From Brevundimonas sp. AJA228-03 (GTDB taxonomy: Bacteria > Pseudomonadota > Alphaproteobacteria > Caulobacterales > Caulobacteraceae), in assembly GCF_017795885.1 (NCBI RefSeq), contig NZ_CP059297.1, positions 2,299,001 to 2,363,000 on the forward strand: a stretch of DNA of 64,000 nt, read 5' to 3'. Each line of letters begins with the position of its first letter. Positions within the stretch are counted from its first letter, which is position 1. Made by a program: the position numbers and the translations under genes. The notes beneath the pieces are model-generated. The model was not told the origin of the DNA and did no database searches. It saw only the letters and a list, made by a program, of their open reading frames with translations. Positions 42,315 to 51,491 of this stretch are shown in pieces.

Positions 42315-42444
42315 TCCGCTCATCCCGGCGAAGGCCGGGACCCAGTCCTTTGGGCGATGATAGTCGACCTGGCGCGCCGACCGAAATCCAAGGCTCCGTG
42401 CCTCACCCTAGCACTGGATCCCCGCTTTCGCGGGGATGAGCGGA
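42315..42444. repeat. Composite family A element (paired inverted palindromes A5/A6)
   Basis: Palindromes TCCGCTCATCCCGGCGAAGG (from 42315) and the opposed CCCCGCTTTCGCGGGGATGA (ending 42444) enclose about 70 bases. The flanking words CCCAGTCCTTTGGG and CTCCGTGCCTC match the element at 21611-21743 in reverse orientation, so both are copies of one unit. It separates bamB from der. Confidence 0.85.
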
Positions 42445-42457
42445 GAATTTGTGTCAA

Positions 42458-43912
42458 TCAGCGGATGCTGACCAGTTCACCGTCGTCGGTCAGGACATAG
42501 AGCGCGCCATTGTAGGCGGCGGGGGCGATATAGGCGGGCGCGCCGAGAGAGAGACTGGCGGTCTCCACGCCCGTCTTCGGATCGAAGGCCACGGCATCGC
42601 CGTCGGAGTTGACCAGGACCAGCCGGTTCGAGGCCAGGATCGGACCCGACCACTCCGGCCGCACGGTGCGGTCGAAGAAGCCCATGAAGCCGCCTTCCTG
42701 ACGGATCCGGCCGTCGTTCAGATTGCGGGTCCAGTAGACCGCGCCCGACTCGCGATTGACCAGGGTCAGCTCGCCCGACTTGGACACCACATAGACCACG
42801 TCGCCCGCCGGCAGCGGCGCATTCACGCCCGCGACGGGCAGCGACCATTTCGGCTGGCCCGTGCGGATGTCCATGGCCTGCATGACGCCCGAATGGCCGA
42901 CGGCATAGACGAAGCCGCGGGAAATGACCGGGCGACCCGCGATGTCGCGGACCTCCGACAGGGCGCTGGTGCGGCTGGTGCGCGACAGGACCTGCTGCCA
43001 CACGACCTGGCCGTTGCCGGCCCGCAGGGCGACCACTTCACCGGACGACAAGGGGGCGATGACCGTCTCGCCGCTGACCGCCGGGCTGGAGGCCCGCATG
43101 ATCCGCGCCGGCTCGACGATGCCGCGATAGGACCAGTCCTGCAGACCCGTCGCCGTGTTGAAGGCGATCAGCTGGTTGTCGACATCGACGACATAGACGT
43201 GGTTGCCCGCCACCGTCGGCGCGCCGTGGATCGGCACATCGACCGGCTGGGTCCAGACGACTGCGCCGGTGGCGGCATCCAGGGCCGACATGGTGCGATA
43301 GCCGGAGGCGACGAAGACCTTGCCGCCGCCGACGGCGACGCCGCCACCGAAGCCGCCGGTCAGCTGACCCGGTCCGCCGATGCCGATGGAGGGAATGGGC
43401 AGGCCGAACACGCTGGCCCCACCGCGGGCCTCACGGCCGTCCGGCTTGACGTCGACCTTCCAGACGATGTCGCCGGTGGCCGCATCGACGGCCGTCACGG
43501 TCGATTCGGCGTCCATGACGAAGACGCGGCCGCCGTCGGCCACAACCGGAGCCATGACCCGGCGGGTCTTGGTCGATCCGTCGCCGATGCGGCGACGCCA
43601 GGCCACGGCGAAGTTCGGCGCGGCGATGACGTGTTCGATCGAATTGGTCGCGGTGCCGCCCGGCAGAGGCCAGGAATTGGCCGCGACCGGTCCCGGCAGG
43701 AAGAAGTCACGTCCCACCAGCCCGGCGGACGGGGCCAGCTGCTGTTCAAAGGTCAGGATCGAGATCCGCGTCCCCTCGGTCGCCGTGGCCTGGGGCGCGT
43801 CGCCCTTGCCCAGACCGAACGGCAGCGCGCGCCGCACGGTCCCGCAGGACGCCAATCCGGCGGCGATCCCCAGAATCAGGGCCGTCTTCAATGCGCGCGA
43901 CACAGGGGTCAT
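42458..43912 (-). CDS. bamB: Outer-membrane assembly lipoprotein BamB-like (PQQ-type beta-propeller)
   Basis: This is the BAM complex accessory lipoprotein. An ATG at 43912 (MTPVSRALK) gives a signal peptide with lipobox LASC and a lipidated Cys near residue 23. An eight-bladed PQQ-like beta-propeller follows (repeated AxD-xTG-xxxW elements such as AVDAATGDIVW, ALDAATGAVVW and AFNTATGLQDW). The length of about 484 aa is longer than E. coli BamB because of the Gly-rich blade insert. The frame is open to 43945. It sits between der and the TPR protein gene, the known yfgM-bamB-der order. Confidence 0.93.
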   Translation of the reverse strand: MTPVSRALKTALILGIAAGLASCGTVRRALPFGLGKGDAPQATATEGTRISILTFEQQLAPSAGLVGRDFFLPGPVAANSWPLPGGTATNSIEHVIAAPNFAVAWRRRIGDGSTKTRRVMAPVVADGGRVFVMDAESTVTAVDAATGDIVWKVDVKPDGREARGGASVFGLPIPSIGIGGPGQLTGGFGGGVAVGGGKVFVASGYRTMSALDAATGAVVWTQPVDVPIHGAPTVAGNHVYVVDVDNQLIAFNTATGLQDWSYRGIVEPARIMRASSPAVSGETVIAPLSSGEVVALRAGNGQVVWQQVLSRTSRTSALSEVRDIAGRPVISRGFVYAVGHSGVMQAMDIRTGQPKWSLPVAGVNAPLPAGDVVYVVSKSGELTLVNRESGAVYWTRNLNDGRIRQEGGFMGFFDRTVRPEWSGPILASNRLVLVNSDGDAVAFDPKTGVETASLSLGAPAYIAPAAYNGALYVLTDDGELVSIR

Positions 43913-43947
43913 CGGTGTTCCGGTCTTGAGGGGGCGGGTCGTCACGG

Positions 43948-44751
43948 TCAGTTCGACCCCTGCGCTTCGGCCTGGGCCTGGGCCTGACGTGCGGCTTCCA
44001 GGACGCGCGGGTCGATCGGCTGGCCATCCGGGCCGGTCGGAAGGGCGGGCTCCGGTGGCGGTACCAGTTGCTGGGCGGCGACGATGGGGCCGAGCCCGGC
44101 CACCAGTCCGGCGTCGATCATGCTGATCGCGGCCTGGGCGCGCTGACGCACCGAATCCGGCACGTCCTGCCCCAGGGTCAGCAGCACGAACTGCTCGCGC
44201 GCTTCGGCGGGCTTGTTGAACTGCAGACGCGCCAGACCCAGCGCCTCCTGCGCGAACGGCCGCAGGGGCCGATCGTCGTCGGTCAGGGGCGTCAGCCGCG
44301 CCTCGAGGTCGGCCAGCGTCCCGCCGTTGTCCATCAGCAGCAGCGCGGCCTTGTAGCGGGCCGGATCGGCCAGCATCGGATCGGAGTCGGCCTTTGCGGC
44401 GTCATCGAACAGCTTGATGGCGTCGGGGATGCGATTGGCCTCGACGGCCAGACCCGCGCGCTGCTGCAGGGCCAGGGCCTTGTAGGCCCCGTTGCCGACC
44501 TTCTGGGCCTCGGCGAAGGCACTCTCGGCCGCCGTCTTGTCGCCGGACTGCAAGGCCTCAATGCCGCGCTGATAGGCGACGGAGGCCTTGTTGGCCTGGC
44601 TGGTCTGGAAGCTCTGCCAGCCCCACCATGCCAGGGCGGCGACCAGGGCGACGGCCAGAATCCCGCCGACGACCGGCAGCCAGGTGCGCGCCAGGCGCTT
44701 GAGGCGTTCGGAGCGAATCTCCTCCTCGACCTCTTCGAAGACATCAGTCAC
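43948..44751 (-). CDS. YfgM-like tetratricopeptide membrane protein
   Basis: The product is a single-pass protein with a short cytosolic N-terminus (TDVFEEVEEEIRSERLKRL), one membrane helix (about residues 25-47) and a periplasmic TPR domain (ASVAYQRGIEALQSGDKTAA and following helices). The C-terminus is Pro/Gln-rich. I chose the GTG at 44751 because homologous sequence starts there; the frame upstream to 44841 is unsupported. YfgM relates to the Sec translocon and periplasmic chaperones in E. coli. It precedes bamB and der. Confidence 0.88.
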   Translation of the reverse strand: MTDVFEEVEEEIRSERLKRLARTWLPVVGGILAVALVAALAWWGWQSFQTSQANKASVAYQRGIEALQSGDKTAAESAFAEAQKVGNGAYKALALQQRAGLAVEANRIPDAIKLFDDAAKADSDPMLADPARYKAALLLMDNGGTLADLEARLTPLTDDDRPLRPFAQEALGLARLQFNKPAEAREQFVLLTLGQDVPDSVRQRAQAAISMIDAGLVAGLGPIVAAQQLVPPPEPALPTGPDGQPIDPRVLEAARQAQAQAEAQGSN

Positions 44752-44847
44752 GTGAAACGCCGCCCCAAAAAACGCTGCAAAGCCAATCGGCGCGGACCCT
44801 AGACAGTCGGCGCTTCCCCCGCAACGCATCTTGACGGGCAAGACGCG

Positions 44848-45684
44848 TCAGGAGGTGACGGGTGTCCTTGAGAAGTAGGTCTCGACTTCGGCAGGAAAAC
44901 GGCGGGCTTTCACATCGGCGGCATAGGTTGCGACCGCGCGGTCGATTTCGCCCCGCAGATCGGCGTATTTGCGCACGAACTTCGGCGTCCAGTCGAACAG
45001 GCCCAGCATGTCCGGCGTCACCAGGATCTGCCCGTCGCAGGCGGCCGAGGCACCGATGCCGATGGTCGGCTTGTCGATCGTCCCGGTGATCTCGCGCGCC
45101 ACGCCCTCGGCCGTGCCCTCGATGACGATGGCAAAGGCTCCGGCGTCGGCGGTCGCCTCGGCCTCGGCGATGACCCGCAGGCGCTCGTCGTCGGTCTTGC
45201 CCTTGGCCTTGAACGCGCCCTCGGTCAGCACCGCCTGGGGCCGCAGACCGACGTGGCCCATGACCGGGATGCCGCGCTGGACCAGATATTCGATCGTCTG
45301 GGGCACCGTCGGGCCGCTTTCCAGCTTGACCGCCTGGGCCCCGGTTTCCTTCATCACCCGCGCGCAGTTCTCATAGGCGATCTGCATGCCGCCTTCGTAG
45401 CTGCCGAACGGCATGTCGATCACGACCATGGCCCGCCTCGACCCGCGCATCACCGCCTGCCCGTGCAGGATCATCATCTCCAGCGTGACGCCGACCGTAT
45501 TGGGCAAGCCGTGTACCACCATGCCGACGCTGTCCCCAACCAGCAGCAGGTCGCAGTGATCGTCCAGCAGCGCCGCCGTCGGGGCGTCATAGGCGGTCAG
45601 GCAGACGATCGGCTCGCCGCCCTTGCGTTTCATGATGTCGGGGGCCGCGAGGCGTTTGACGGCGGATTGGGACTGGGCGGACAT
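44848..45684 (-). CDS. panB: 3-methyl-2-oxobutanoate hydroxymethyltransferase
   Basis: PanB makes ketopantoate from alpha-ketoisovalerate and methylene-THF, the first step to pantothenate and CoA. The 278-aa TIM barrel has CLTAYDAPTAALLDD, the metal-binding LLLVGDSVGMV, MPFGSYEGG and GHVGLRPQAV, and the catalytic Glu in VIEGTAEG. The length and motifs are normal. Confidence 0.97.
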   Translation of the reverse strand: MSAQSQSAVKRLAAPDIMKRKGGEPIVCLTAYDAPTAALLDDHCDLLLVGDSVGMVVHGLPNTVGVTLEMMILHGQAVMRGSRRAMVVIDMPFGSYEGGMQIAYENCARVMKETGAQAVKLESGPTVPQTIEYLVQRGIPVMGHVGLRPQAVLTEGAFKAKGKTDDERLRVIAEAEATADAGAFAIVIEGTAEGVAREITGTIDKPTIGIGASAACDGQILVTPDMLGLFDWTPKFVRKYADLRGEIDRAVATYAADVKARRFPAEVETYFSRTPVTS

Positions 45685-45726
45685 CGGTTTGAACTCGATC
45701 TGATGCGACGGCGGATCTCTCTATCA

Positions 45727-45764
45727 TCTCCATACACCCCGGCGAAGGCCGGGGGGTGCGGAGA
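45727..45764. repeat. Degenerate family A palindrome, copy A7
   Basis: ACACCCCGGCGAAGGCCGGG followed by GGGTGCGGAGA resembles a single family A unit with changed flanks. It lies between the first ECF module and panB and could act as a transcription stop. It is solitary, without an inverted partner. Confidence 0.5.
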
Positions 45765-45772
45765 TCGAGCGA

Positions 45773-46192
45773 TCAGACATCCTGCGACAGCTTCATCACC
45801 CCCGCGGCGGCCAGCGCGATCAGCGCGCCGGCGGCGATCCAGAACAGCTGCATCCCGCCCATGGACCCCAGCGTCATGTCGGCCAGCCCCATCTGCGACA
45901 GACCGGACGCGACCGCCCCCTGCACGTCCAGACTGGCGGACTGGATCCCCTGTCCGATCACCCGCCCCGCGACCGGGGCCTGCGACCCTGTCAAATTCAG
46001 GGTCACATTCATCGACTCCCGCACCGCGATGATCCCTCCGACCACGCCCGCAAGCGTCAGGGCCAGGGTCCGCACCCGCGTCGAGGATTGCAGCTTCGTC
46101 TCGACATCGGCGGCGAACAGGGTCGCGTCGGCCATCTGGGGCGTGCGGGCGAACAGCCGCTCGATCATCGGATCGATTTCGTCAGCCGACAT
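45773..46192 (-). CDS. Putative anti-sigma factor, two-TM protein (module A)
   Basis: The 139-aa product begins MSADEIDPMIERLFARTPQ with a soluble N-terminal helix region of about 45 residues, followed by two hydrophobic segments (about 50-68 and 115-137) and an outer loop. It overlaps the ECF sigma gene by 11 bp, so translation is probably coupled. The N-terminal LFARTPQMADATLFAADVETKL pattern resembles that of the module B protein at 47814. The anti-sigma role is inferred from gene order and topology. Confidence 0.65.
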   Translation of the reverse strand: MSADEIDPMIERLFARTPQMADATLFAADVETKLQSSTRVRTLALTLAGVVGGIIAVRESMNVTLNLTGSQAPVAGRVIGQGIQSASLDVQGAVASGLSQMGLADMTLGSMGGMQLFWIAAGALIALAAAGVMKLSQDV

Positions 46193-46745
46193 GGGTCGCC
46201 CTCCCCGACTGTCCGGCATCCGGCGAAAGCCGGGCACGGAGTTTATCCAGACCACGTTTGACATGAGACTTCACCGTTCCAAGCGGCAGATTCATGGCGG
46301 CCGCGATCTCGGGATGAGACAGCCCCGCGCCATGGCACAGCGAGACACACAGGCGTTCGGTCTCGCTCAGGGTCTTCAAGGCCTCGTCCAGGTCGACCAG
46401 ACCGGCCTGGTCGGGAGAGGGCGTAACATCCTCCTGGTCCGGCTCGATCTCGGCGACATAGCGGGCGTCCTTCGTCTTGCGTTTCAGATACAGACGCGCG
46501 GCGATGCGCTTGACCCAGGCGGCGAAGGTGCCGTCGCCCCGGAACTCGGCGCATTTCTCGAACGCCTGAAGAAAGGCGTCCTGGGCCACGTCGTCGGCCT
46601 CGGCCCCCTGCGCGCCCATCCGCCGGAGCAGGGACCGCACGGCCGAGCCATGGCGGCGGACCAGTTCGCCGAACTCGCGCCGCCCGCCCGCCGCCGCAAG
46701 GGCGGCGAGCTCCACGTCGTGATGGTCCATCAGGGACTTGGCCAT
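46182..46745 (-). CDS. ECF RNA polymerase sigma factor (module A)
   Basis: The 187-aa sigma-70 family protein has region 2 (EADDVAQDAFLQAFEKCAEF and GTFAAWVKRIAARLYLKRK, about 50-90) and region 4 with the helix-turn-helix ERLCVSLCHGAGLSHPEIAA then LPLGTVKSHVKRGLDKLR. Region 3 is absent, as in ECF factors. It lies 26 bp after a small membrane protein gene and overlaps its putative anti-sigma gene by 11 bp. The group and target promoters are not known. Confidence 0.93.
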   Translation of the reverse strand: MAKSLMDHHDVELAALAAAGGRREFGELVRRHGSAVRSLLRRMGAQGAEADDVAQDAFLQAFEKCAEFRGDGTFAAWVKRIAARLYLKRKTKDARYVAEIEPDQEDVTPSPDQAGLVDLDEALKTLSETERLCVSLCHGAGLSHPEIAAAMNLPLGTVKSHVKRGLDKLRARLSPDAGQSGRATHVG

Positions 46746-46771
46746 GACTGCTTCCCCCTGTCAGTCCGGGC

Positions 46772-47188
46772 TCAGTCCCTGTTCTTGTTGAAGAAGCTCA
46801 GCAGCAGATAGGCCAGACCGACGACGACCGGGATGGCGGCGATGCCCAGCAGATCGCCGTCGAAGTCGGGGCCGCCGTGGGGTCCCCAGCCGTCACCATT
46901 GCCCGACAGGTCGTTGATCAGGCTGAAGGCCGCGATGCCGATGCCGGTCGCCAGCCACACGATGCCCCGGCGGATGTCGCGGGTGCGGCTGGGCAGGTTC
47001 TTGGTGGCTTCCTTGCCCAGGGCCTCGATGACCTCGGGCGGCAGGGGCTGGCCCTTGTCGATGGCGGCGCGGACGGTCGCCTGCATGTCGCGGCGTTCGC
47101 GGCTCTTCAGCCAGCTCGGTCCGACGACGATGGCGGTGATCGAGCCGAAAACGGCGAAGATGGCGAAGATCGGGATGAAGTCTTCCAT
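46772..47188 (-). CDS. Small membrane protein, DUF6249-like (module A)
   Basis: The 138-aa product starts MEDFIPIFAIFAVFGSITAI (first membrane helix). A basic cytosolic segment containing KGQPLPPEVIEALGKE follows, then two more hydrophobic segments (about 72-90 and 113-133). The K-G-Q-P-L-P-P-E-V motif is typical of DUF6249-type proteins found beside ECF sigma genes. It is the first gene of module A and is similar to the protein at 48667. The function is unknown. Confidence 0.75.
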   Translation of the reverse strand: MEDFIPIFAIFAVFGSITAIVVGPSWLKSRERRDMQATVRAAIDKGQPLPPEVIEALGKEATKNLPSRTRDIRRGIVWLATGIGIAAFSLINDLSGNGDGWGPHGGPDFDGDLLGIAAIPVVVGLAYLLLSFFNKNRD

Positions 47189-47262
47189 GGGTTTGGCCCC
47201 TCCTTGAATGATCGGCGCGAGCCTGATGCCCGGGCCTTCTGATCACAAGAGGCGGCGGCGAG

Positions 47263-47275
47263 CGCGAACGGATGC
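47263..47275 (-). promoter_or_regulatory. Candidate ECF promoter element upstream of module A
   Basis: On the minus strand GCATCCGTTCGCG lies 75-87 bases before the first gene of module A. A near-identical block, GCATCCATTTCGCG, lies 63-76 bases before module B. ATCC cores are known as -35 elements for some ECF factors. A matching -10 is not clear. Confidence 0.35.
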
Positions 47276-47326
47276 GTGGATCGACGTGAAATCTTCGTAA
47301 GGTGGCGCGCAAGGAGACCCCGACCG

Positions 47327-47809
47327 ATGCACCGCCTGTCTATCGCTGCCCTGATCGCCGCCCTCGCTGCCTGTTCGCCACCCGTGGACACGACCCAGGG
47401 CGAAGACATCCCCGAACAGCCGATGACGGCCGCCCACCTGGCCGACCTGATCGCTGCCGATGGCGCAGGCCATACGGTCGCCGTCCTGACCGGCCCGGCC
47501 GATCCGACCGGGCTGGAGCCGGTTTTCGCCGGCATCGCGACCGGCGACCCCGGCTGGCTGTCGGTCATTCCCATGCTGAGGCCCGAGGTGGATGGCGAAT
47601 ACGCCGAAGGCCTGGCCGACGCCCTGTCCCGGGCCCTGCCGATCAATCCGGAGGGTGTGCTGACCGCCCTGAACGCCTCCGGCGGCGCCGACGAACGGAC
47701 CTGCGAGGTCACCGACGACCCGACCATCATCTCGGCCGTCGAGGGCGTGACCGATCCCGCTCTGAAGGCTGTGCAGGCCGACTGCCTCGGCTATTTGCGC
47801 GCCGGCTGA
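47327..47809 (+). CDS. Putative lipoprotein, 160 aa
   Basis: The ATG at 47327 follows AAGGAGA. The signal peptide MHRLSIAALIAALAAC ends in a clear lipobox (LAAC, Cys16). The mature part has no recognised domain. Two Cys near the C-terminal half (RTCEVTDD and QADCLGYL) could form a disulfide. The gene lies between two ECF sigma modules and diverges from module A, so it may be a target or part of that regulon. That is inference. Confidence 0.7.
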   Translation: MHRLSIAALIAALAACSPPVDTTQGEDIPEQPMTAAHLADLIAADGAGHTVAVLTGPADPTGLEPVFAGIATGDPGWLSVIPMLRPEVDGEYAEGLADALSRALPINPEGVLTALNASGGADERTCEVTDDPTIISAVEGVTDPALKAVQADCLGYLRAG

Positions 47810-47813
47810 CGCC

Positions 47814-48125
47814 TTACACCGGTGCCAGACGGCGCCCGGCCGCAAGAGAGCCCCATACACCCAGCGCCGTCAGGGCCAGGATGGCGACGGCCGGTGCGAG
47901 GGTCTGGCTGAACGCCAGCACGACCGGAGCCAGCAGCGGCCCCAGCGCCCAGCACAGGGCGATGGCAGCGATCGTCCAGGGCATCAGGGCGACCACCGTC
48001 GCGATCGCCCGTCGACGCGCGACCCGCTCCGCCACCACGGCCTGAAAGCCCAGGTCGCGCGCCGGGGGGACAGCTTCGGCGAAGAAGGCGGCCAGAGTCT
48101 GCTCGCGCGTGTCTTCAGGCGTCAT
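47814..48125 (-). CDS. Putative anti-sigma factor, two-TM protein (module B)
   Basis: The 103-aa product has a soluble N-terminus of about 40 residues (TLAAFFAEAVPPARDLGFQA, then basic VAERVARRRA) and two hydrophobic segments (about 43-66 and 72-95). It overlaps the ECF gene at 48115 by 11 bp, the same overlap as in module A. The FFAEAVPPARD pattern is seen in small membrane anti-sigma proteins. The role is inferred from context. Confidence 0.65.
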   Translation of the reverse strand: MTPEDTREQTLAAFFAEAVPPARDLGFQAVVAERVARRRAIATVVALMPWTIAAIALCWALGPLLAPVVLAFSQTLAPAVAILALTALGVWGSLAAGRRLAPV

Positions 48126-48648
48126 CCGATCCTCCCGTCAGCACGGCCAGCAGTCGCGCCCGACCCCGGGTGACATGGGATTTCACCGTGCCCAGCGGAA
48201 GCCCCAGCGCCCCGGCGGCCTCGCCATGCGACCATCCGTCGGCCAGGCACAGGGCGACGCAGGCTCTCTGGTCGGCGGGCAGGCTCGCCATGGCGTCGGC
48301 CAGGGCCAGCCGGTCCTCGGGCGAAATCCCGGCCGCGGTTTGCGTTTCGTCCAGCCAGGCCCGGTCCCGCGCCTGTCCCCTCAGTCCCGACCGCATCCGG
48401 TCCTGCGCCCGTCGCCAGGCGATGCCGAACAGCCAGGACCGCACCCCGGCCGGATCCTTCAGCCGCCCGAGCGAGCCCCAGGCGGCGACGAACACCTCCT
48501 GCGCCAGGTCGTCGGCCATGTCGAAACGGCCGCCCAGAATCCGGCGCAGAAAGGCCCGCACCGGGGCCTGATGCCGCTCCACCAGCCGCGCGAAGGCGGC
48601 GTCCGAGCCCGCCCGGGCCGCCCGCACCAGCCCGGCGTCTGTCGTCAT
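48115..48648 (-). CDS. ECF RNA polymerase sigma factor (module B)
   Basis: Region 2 is MADDLAQEVFVAAWGSLGRL then GVRSWLFGIAWRRAQDRMRS, and region 4 is LPADQRACVALCLADGWSHG then LPLGTVKSHVTRGRARL. The ATG at 48648 has GGGGG about six bases upstream and gives 177 aa; a GTG at 48657 is possible. The domain order, the L-P-L-G-T-V-K-S-H-V motif and its two neighbours make it a paralogue-like counterpart of the factor at 46182. Confidence 0.93.
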   Translation of the reverse strand: MTTDAGLVRAARAGSDAAFARLVERHQAPVRAFLRRILGGRFDMADDLAQEVFVAAWGSLGRLKDPAGVRSWLFGIAWRRAQDRMRSGLRGQARDRAWLDETQTAAGISPEDRLALADAMASLPADQRACVALCLADGWSHGEAAGALGLPLGTVKSHVTRGRARLLAVLTGGSDDA

Positions 48649-48666
48649 GTCCCCCACCGACCACCG

Positions 48667-49080
48667 TCACTCGCGGGGAGTGCGCCCGGCCAGCACGACC
48701 GAGACCAGGGACGCCAGCGCCAGCGCCCCCATCACGAAGGCCACGATCAGAAAAGCGTCGCCCGCCTCGTACATGTTGGAAAAGCTGGCATAGCCGAAGC
48801 CCGCCGCCAGCACCCCGAACAGCACCACCGAGAAGACACTGCCCCGCTCGCCGTGCGACCGGTAGCGATAGCGCCGCCGGTCGCGGCGATCCTCATACTC
48901 CGGCTGCTCCAGCGCCTTCAGCAGGGCCTCGGGCGGCTGCTCGCCCTTGTCGGCATAGGTCTTGATGATCTTCAGCGTGTCCTTGTGCCGGAAATAGTCG
49001 ATCACGGACTGCAGGCCGCCGAACACGAACCAGCCCAGCGGGAACAGCAGCCACCAGTAGGAACGGAACAGGTCTTCCAT
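48667..49080 (-). CDS. Small membrane protein, DUF6249-like (module B)
   Basis: The 137-aa product starts MEDLFRSYWWLLFPLGWFVF. A cytosolic segment has DKGEQPPEALLKALEQPEYE, followed by a basic Arg/Tyr stretch and two more hydrophobic segments (about 79-97 and 106-128). The MED start, the P-P-E-A-L motif position and the topology match the module A protein at 46772. It is the first gene of module B. Confidence 0.72.
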   Translation of the reverse strand: MEDLFRSYWWLLFPLGWFVFGGLQSVIDYFRHKDTLKIIKTYADKGEQPPEALLKALEQPEYEDRRDRRRYRYRSHGERGSVFSVVLFGVLAAGFGYASFSNMYEAGDAFLIVAFVMGALALASLVSVVLAGRTPRE

Positions 49081-49142
49081 CGTATTCACCCCATGCGCAC
49101 CGGCCCATCGCCCGCGCTTTCCATGACGGGTCGCAGCCGAAC

Positions 49143-49156
49143 CGCGAAATGGATGC
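49143..49156 (-). promoter_or_regulatory. Candidate ECF promoter element upstream of module B
   Basis: On the minus strand GCATCCATTTCGCG lies 63-76 bases before the first gene of module B, in the gap to the divergent DUF2188-like gene. It matches the element before module A in 12 of 13 aligned positions with one inserted base. Confidence 0.35.
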
Positions 49157-49209
49157 ACGGCCTTGAAGAAAATGCGAGTGAAGCGATCAAACCTGCAACG
49201 GAGCCTCCC

Positions 49210-49449
49210 ATGACCCACGTCACCTATCGCATCGCCGAGCATGACGGCGGCTGGGCCTACAGGGTCGGCGACACCTGGTCCGAGACCTTCCCCAACCACG
49301 ACGCCGCAAAAGCCGCCGCCGTGCACGCCGCTCGCGAACAGCGCGTCGCGGACCAGACGGCGATGATCGAATACGCGGACAGCACCGGCACCTGGATCAC
49401 CGAACGCGCCGACGGCCACGACCGCCCCGAGACGGATGTGGAGGGGTAA
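49210..49449 (+). CDS. DUF2188-like small protein, 79 aa
   Basis: The ATG at 49210 follows CGGAG. The sequence contains YRIAEHDGGWAYRVGDTWSE then FPNHDAAKAAAVHAAREQR, the W-x-(Y/V)-(R/K) and F-x-(T/D)-(K/A)-x-x-A pattern of DUF2188 proteins, and ends with a short acidic tail. The function is unknown. It diverges from ECF module B and may be co-regulated with it. Confidence 0.75.
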   Translation: MTHVTYRIAEHDGGWAYRVGDTWSETFPNHDAAKAAAVHAAREQRVADQTAMIEYADSTGTWITERADGHDRPETDVEG

Positions 49450-49457
49450 ACCATCGT

Positions 49458-49618
49458 CCTTCTCCCCTTGCGGGAGAAGGTGGCAGCCGAAGGCTGACGG
49501 ATGAGGGGTGACTCCGGAGCATAGGGTGTGGGCCCGGCTGGCGTTCACCCGCGATATCGGAGTCACCCCTCATCCGACCTCGCTTCACTCGGCCACCTTC
49601 TCCCGCAAGGGGAGAAGG
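49458..49618. repeat. Long palindromic element, family D
   Basis: Arms CCTTCTCCCCTTGCGGGAGA and the exact opposing TCTCCCGCAAGGGGAGAAGG bracket about 160 bases, with an inner GGATGAGGGGTGACTCCG matched by CGGAGTCACCCCTCATCC. RNA from either strand would form a very long hairpin. The repeat is unrelated in sequence to families A to C. Confidence 0.9.
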
Positions 49619-49790
49619 AACGGGCGATCGAGTTCGCTGGACTCCATGAGTCCAACGAAGTGCAATTTTAGGCCTGTGAAATCAGCGGCTTGCACGCCCT
49701 GGACTCGGTTTTTCCGGAGTGCAATCGGAGGTGGCCTGAACCGCTGTCCATAGATCAGATATCTGCGTCATATATCTGATTTTACTTGGT
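49619..49790. other. Low-GC intergenic segment
   Basis: This stretch of about 170 bases, next to the family D palindrome, is clearly less GC-rich than its surroundings, with ATATCTGATTTTAC and a repeated AGATATCTG/ATATATCTG word near 49753-49780. I see no frame with a ribosome site. It may be remnant foreign DNA. Confidence 0.5.
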
Positions 49791-50140
49791 TTATTCCATC
49801 CCAAACGCCGCCGCATACCCTTCCGGCCTGAACCCCACCAGCGTGCGGTCACCCGTATCCAGCACCGGCCGCTTGATCATCGAGGGCTGGGCCAGCATCA
49901 GGGCGATGGCCTTGTCGGCGTCCAGCCCGGCCTTCGCCGCATCCGGCAGGGCCCGGAAGGTCGTGCCGTTACGGTTCAGCACCGTCTCCCAGCCATGTTC
50001 GGCCACCCAGCCCGCCAGCGTCGCCCGGTCGATGCCGACGGCCTTGTAGTCGTGGAATACATAGGCCCGGTCGTGCTGGTCCAGCCAGGCGCGGGCCTTC
50101 TTCATCGTGTCGCAGGCCTTGATTCCATAGAGGGTCGGGG

Positions 50141-50144
<4 letters not shown>
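49791..50144 (-). CDS. ArsC/Spx-family thioredoxin-fold protein (YffB type)
   Basis: The ATG at 50144 gives 117 aa. The start TLYGIKACDTMKKARAWLDQ has the single Cys and the C-D-T-M-K-K-A pattern of YffB-like proteins. It ends with the SMIKRPVLDTGDRTLVGF segment (the conserved RP of ArsC-like folds). These are probably glutathione-dependent reductases or regulators rather than arsenate reductases. The ATG overlaps the TGA of the upstream gene as ATGA. Confidence 0.9.
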
Positions 50145-51432
<1,288 letters not shown>

Positions 51433-51491
51433 GCCGCACAAGACCAGTAAGCTTCCTCCCCAGAAGAAACGAAGAGAAGGACATCGAACCT

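Noticed and set aside
49620..49753. Short coding frame continuing out of the family D palindrome
   Set aside because: Most of its codons are repeat-derived, it has no ribosome site, and the composition does not look coding.
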